Shown here: one piece after another, positions 23,828 to 64,000 of the stretch | Layout of the letters: every line of letters begins with the position of its first letter | How positions within the stretch are numbered: position 1 is the first letter of the stretch | Origin: Cristatella mucedo | Lineage: Eukaryota > Bryozoa > Phylactolaemata > Cristatellidae | Length of the DNA stretch: 64,000 nucleotides | Assembly (NCBI GenBank): GCA_009760855.2 | Contig: WPIO01000030.1 | Location: forward strand, 3,755,501-3,819,500 | Direction: 5' to 3' | Program-made: the position numbers and the translations under genes | Notes under the pieces: model-generated | Database searches by the model: none | The model's input: only the letters and a program-made list of their open reading frames with translations | Told to the model about the DNA's origin: nothing

Positions 23828-64000
<40,173 letters not shown>

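Overview
The window is eukaryotic nuclear DNA, most likely from an invertebrate animal. It has short exons with GT-AG borders, long introns, many (CT)n/(GA)n/(TA)n microsatellites, L2/CR1-type LINE fragments and tRNA-derived SINEs. There is no operon structure, rRNA gene, true tRNA gene or CRISPR array. I cannot name the species.

Three protein genes can be supported. (1) 11960-19195, minus strand: a complete seven-exon 2,4-dienoyl-CoA reductase gene (DECR1 type, about 324 aa) for beta-oxidation of unsaturated fatty acids; all splice phases agree. (2) 23828 to beyond 64000, plus strand: an SFI1 orthologue, a centrin-binding centrosome protein built of Trp-containing helical repeats. I can place 26 coding exons (about 1,125 residues) over 40 kb; the last one runs off the window. 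(3) 47648-49114, minus strand: an intronless 488-aa type I membrane protein with a Cys-rich ectodomain, lying inside an SFI1 intron on the opposite strand. I recognise no family for it.

Layout: 1-11.9 kb is repeat-rich with no convincing gene (a LINE copy at 2.7-5.3 kb carries a second LINE tail inside it, followed by a large CT array). 12-19.2 kb is DECR1. 19.5-22.75 kb is a cluster of LINE fragments including the best reverse transcriptase ORF. 23.3-23.8 kb is GC-rich and probably holds the SFI1 promoter. 24-60 kb is SFI1 with large introns filled by LINE and SINE debris, a composite satellite block (41.0-42.2 kb) and the nested gene. 60-64 kb is exon-dense and encodes the SFI1 C-terminal repeats.

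The repeats are related to each other. One LINE family ends in a conserved 3' hairpin plus (ATT)n. A tRNA-headed SINE family (called SINE-A here) ends in the same hairpin, so it probably borrows that LINE's machinery. A second tRNA-headed family (SINE-B) and an unclassified family with three copies (repeat C) are also present. DECR1 and SFI1 have no functional link; they are simply neighbours, transcribed away from each other from starts about 4.6 kb apart.
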